DNA of 8,717 nucleotides from CAILHX01 sp036561085 (lineage in GTDB: Bacteria; Pseudomonadota; Gammaproteobacteria; Burkholderiales; Methylophilaceae): positions 1-8,717 of the forward strand of contig DATBPY010000057.1 in the NCBI GenBank assembly GCA_036561085.1, read 5' to 3'. The notes beneath the pieces are model-generated. The model had not been told where the DNA came from. It saw nothing but the letters and a program-made list of their open reading frames with translations, and ran no database searches. Below, in pieces: positions 6,932 to 8,717 of this stretch (positions are counted from its first letter, which is position 1; every line of letters starts with the position of its first letter). The translations under genes and the position numbers were made by a program.

Positions 6932-7886
6932 TGCGTTGCCTGTGCGCGAGTTGCATAGGCCGATTATAGAACAGGTCGAGAACCAGCTTTGCCACATTCA
7001 AACCAGCGGCCTGGGTCAGGCCGGCATAAGAGGTGGTGAGGCGCGGATTGATCTCAAGCACGGTGACGTTGCGACCCTCGACCATCACATCCACCCCCAC
7101 ATAACCCGACAGGCCGGGTAGTGCAGAGGCGATACGCTGCGCGATATCGGCAAACGCGTTCCAGTGCTGCGCCATGCCGTTGATGACGCTGCCGCCGTAT
7201 ACGAAACGGTCTTTGTGCAGTTGCACCACCTGACGGTTGCAACTCAGCAACCATGCTTTGCCCTTATGGCACAGCATGGAGATACTGGCGGCGGTGCCCG
7301 GTTGAAAAGGCTGGATGATATGCGATTCAGCACGCCCATCCTGCAACCATTCCTGCAGCGCTGCAAAACTATCGAAGCACCGTGTATCTTCACCACCTGC
7401 GCCGCCATCCGGTTTAGCCACATAGCACGGCAGATCGGTAGGTGCCTGCTCTGGTTTCCAAGTATTCACTACGGGAATATTCAGCGCTGTCAAAGCTTGC
7501 GCCGTGGCATATTTACTGGCTGCGATCTTGACCGCTGCCGGAGTACAGCCTATCAATTTAGCCGGCGGAACCAAAGTCGTCATCTTCTCCAATACACCAT
7601 CGGTTTCAGGCGCGATCAGCCATACCAGGTCGGCGTTCTTGATGCAGTGTTGCCACAGACTCCACGGGTCGTTGCCGACTTCCATCACCGATACCGGCAA
7701 CGTCAGCGGCGGCAAGCGCGCATCGCGGCTGGTGATGATATTGACTTCGTGCGTGGCGAGCAGATCTGCCAGCAACGCCTCCAGCATCAAACCGCCTTCG
7801 CGTACTAATGAGGGAGGAAGGTCGACGTTGTATAATCCGCCGCCAGTGATGAATTCGCAGACAAAAATTTCGGGTTTCTTAGCCAT
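6909..7886 (-). CDS. mfnD: ATP-grasp ligase, MfnD-like (tyramine/tyrosine--glutamate ligase candidate)
   Basis: This 325-residue ATP-grasp protein opens with EFITGGG (11-17), a hallmark of the MfnD-type group, and has the ATP-binding loop AKPDGGAGGEDT (157-168) and the metal-binding EINPRLTTSYAGL (278-290, with Glu278 and Asn280). ATP-grasp enzymes join a carboxylate to an amine through an acyl phosphate. Archaeal MfnD adds glutamate to tyramine in methanofuran synthesis. The bacterial cofactor methylofuran is reported to contain tyrosine instead, so the amine acceptor here may differ. It is the first gene of the minus-strand run. Starts are ambiguous: ATG 7886, ATG 7895 or more distant ATG 7928/TTG 7937; 7886 keeps the least extra sequence before the conserved IFVCEF, but none has a clear Shine-Dalgarno. 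All choices overlap the divergent HisA-like gene. The 3' end overlaps the mfnF-like start by 23 bp. Confidence 0.85.
   Translation of the reverse strand: MAKKPEIFVCEFITGGGLYNVDLPPSLVREGGLMLEALLADLLATHEVNIITSRDARLPPLTLPVSVMEVGNDPWSLWQHCIKNADLVWLIAPETDGVLEKMTTLVPPAKLIGCTPAAVKIAASKYATAQALTALNIPVVNTWKPEQAPTDLPCYVAKPDGGAGGEDTRCFDSFAALQEWLQDGRAESHIIQPFQPGTAASISMLCHKGKAWLLSCNRQVVQLHKDRFVYGGSVINGMAQHWNAFADIAQRIASALPGLSGYVGVDVMVEGRNVTVLEINPRLTTSYAGLTQAAGLNVAKLVLDLFYNRPMQLAHRQRNVVTVKL
7831..7836 (+). promoter_or_regulatory. Perfect -10 hexamer upstream of the HisA-like gene
   Basis: TATAAT matches the consensus exactly and ends 12 bp before the chosen ATG at 7849, so transcription would begin only a few bases before the start codon. 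The best -35 at 17-bp spacing (7808-7813, ATGAGG) matches only 3 of 6. The hexamer lies inside the coding part of the divergent ATP-grasp gene, where it encodes part of LYNV, so it may be chance. Confidence 0.35.
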
Positions 7887-8601
7887 TCCGGTCATAGATC
7901 TGATGGGTGGTGAAGTCGTGCATGGCATGGGCGGCAAACGCGAGAGCTATCGCCCCATCCGTTCCAGTCTTTGCGCAACTTCCAAACCGCTGGATGTGGT
8001 GCGTGCCTTGAGCGAATTATACCCAATTGCTGCCAGCCCCATGCTCTACATCGCCGACCTGGATGCGATACGCGGTAACGGTTCGCATCTGCAAACGGTC
8101 ACCCTGCTGCGCGAGCATTTCCCGGACATGGAGATATGGCTGGATGCAGGCGTTTCCAGCCTGGAACAATGGCAGCCTTGGCAACATCTGGGTCTGCATT
8201 GCGTGGTGGGCAGCGAAAGCCAACGCGACCTGCAGGCGACATTATCGTTGCTGGAGCACCTTGAACAACCCGTGCTTTCTCTGGATTTCGTCCCCTGCGA
8301 GACCTGCGACCAGCTATACGACCCGGTCGGGATACTGGATTACACCAATGCATGGCCTGAGCGCATCATCGTCATGACGCTGGCAAAAGTAGGCAGTAAT
8401 GCCGGGCCCGATCTGGCCGCCGTGCGCAGCCTGCAACAGCGCCTGCCGCAAACGACTCCGCAACGGCAGATCTACGCAGCGGGCGGCATACGCAATATGG
8501 CGGACTTGGTCGCCTTAAAAGCTGCGGGCGCAGCCGGCGTGTTGCTGGCCAGCGCCCTGCATAACGGTAATATCGGCCTTGAACAACTTGAAGTACTTTA
8601 G
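7849..8601 (+). CDS. HisA/HisF-related TIM-barrel protein of C1-cofactor clusters
   Basis: This 250-residue protein resembles HisA (phosphoribosylformimino-AICAR-P isomerase) but fits the distinct HisA/HisF-related family found next to H4MPT/methanofuran genes in methanogens and methylotrophs; its reaction is unknown to me. Visible features are IPVIDLMGGEVVH (13-25) with the HisA-type catalytic Asp17, YIADLDAIRGNGS (67-79), LSLDF (143-147) with Asp146 as probable second half-barrel acid, AGGIRNMADL (211-220) and GVLLASALHNGNI (230-242). YRPIRSSL (34-41) after the first strand differs from ordinary HisA and is typical of this subgroup as I recall it. No other his gene is nearby. The frame stays open to a GTG at 7504, but that part is antisense to the ATP-grasp gene; ATG 7849 is the only plausible start before IPVIDL. 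No Shine-Dalgarno is seen, so initiation may be leaderless. Confidence 0.83.
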   Translation: MNSQTKISGFLAIPVIDLMGGEVVHGMGGKRESYRPIRSSLCATSKPLDVVRALSELYPIAASPMLYIADLDAIRGNGSHLQTVTLLREHFPDMEIWLDAGVSSLEQWQPWQHLGLHCVVGSESQRDLQATLSLLEHLEQPVLSLDFVPCETCDQLYDPVGILDYTNAWPERIIVMTLAKVGSNAGPDLAAVRSLQQRLPQTTPQRQIYAAGGIRNMADLVALKAAGAAGVLLASALHNGNIGLEQLEVL

Positions 8602-8717
8602 GGCGTGAGCACTACCCGGAAGCGCGCCTTGCCGCTCATCATGTATTCGTATGCTTCTACGCCTTTGCTGAGCGGATAGGTCTCTATCATCGGACGCACG
8701 TTGGACAACACGCTGAA
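8598..8717 (-). CDS. Zinc-type medium-chain alcohol dehydrogenase, C-terminal 39 residues (partial)
   Basis: The frame enters from the right edge and ends at TAA (8598-8600). The tail carries NVRPMIETYPL followed by VEAYEYMMSGKARFRVVL, the standard C-terminus of NAD(P)-dependent zinc alcohol dehydrogenases of the medium-chain family. Substrate cannot be judged, as the catalytic and cofactor domains lie outside the window. Its stop codon overlaps the TAG stop of the convergent HisA-like gene by two bases. It is too short for a standard ORF cutoff but the family signature is strong. Confidence 0.82.
   Translation of the reverse strand, partial: FSVLSNVRPMIETYPLSKGVEAYEYMMSGKARFRVVLTP

Noticed and set aside
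6932..6997. Upstream ATG start for the mfnF-like gene
   Set aside because: The 22 added residues lie inside the ATP-grasp C-terminus in another frame and show no family resemblance; ATG 6931 sits directly before the conserved first strand.
7164..7808. Plus-strand open frame (214 codons) antisense to the ATP-grasp gene
   Set aside because: Low-complexity Arg/Gln/His composition and no motif; the opposite strand has an intact ATP-grasp domain.
7504..7848. N-terminal extension of the HisA-like frame from a GTG
   Set aside because: It is antisense to conserved ATP-grasp coding, and known HisA-type proteins begin just before the IPVIDL strand.

Overview
The window looks like a chromosomal segment of a moderately GC-rich proteobacterium that handles one-carbon units through tetrahydromethanopterin (H4MPT) and a methanofuran-type cofactor. 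That points to a methylotroph or methylotroph-related lineage. A betaproteobacterium of the Nitrosomonadales/Methylophilaceae type is my best guess, from overall protein resemblance only. The key evidence is a set of 'archaeal' C1-cofactor genes: an MfnE-like amino-acid-kinase-fold protein, an MfnF-like ASKHA-fold protein, an MfnD-like ATP-grasp ligase and a HisA-related TIM barrel of unknown reaction.

Left part (1-2173): a DNA alkylation repair pair. An O6-methylguanine methyltransferase (ogt type, minus strand) is divergent from a three-part protein (plus strand) made of an Ada-type zinc/methyl-acceptor domain, an AraC-type HTH and an AlkA-type glycosylase. The 157-bp intergenic region holds a perfect 13-bp inverted repeat that may be the shared operator. 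Together the two genes carry the modules of E. coli Ada plus AlkA, differently partitioned.

Middle and right part (2187-7886): seven minus-strand genes packed closely enough to be one transcription unit, read right to left: ATP-grasp ligase (mfnD-like), H4MPT-linked protein (mfnF-like), pabB, mfnE-like kinase, pterin-4a-carbinolamine dehydratase, a GAF-GGDEF diguanylate cyclase and a small membrane-anchored protein. The first three junctions are a 23-bp overlap, a 1-bp stop/start overlap and a 2-bp gap. PabB makes aminodeoxychorismate, the precursor of p-aminobenzoate, which is used for H4MPT as well as folate, so its place between the mfnF- and mfnE-like genes makes biochemical sense. A terminator-like hairpin sits in the last codons of pabB.

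Right end (7849-8717): the HisA-related gene runs on the plus strand and its 5' end overlaps that of the ATP-grasp gene head to head. Its stop codon overlaps that of a convergent, truncated gene, the C-terminus of a medium-chain zinc alcohol dehydrogenase that leaves the window. I saw no tRNA, rRNA, CRISPR array, insertion sequence or attachment site. No intergenic gap exceeds 157 bp.
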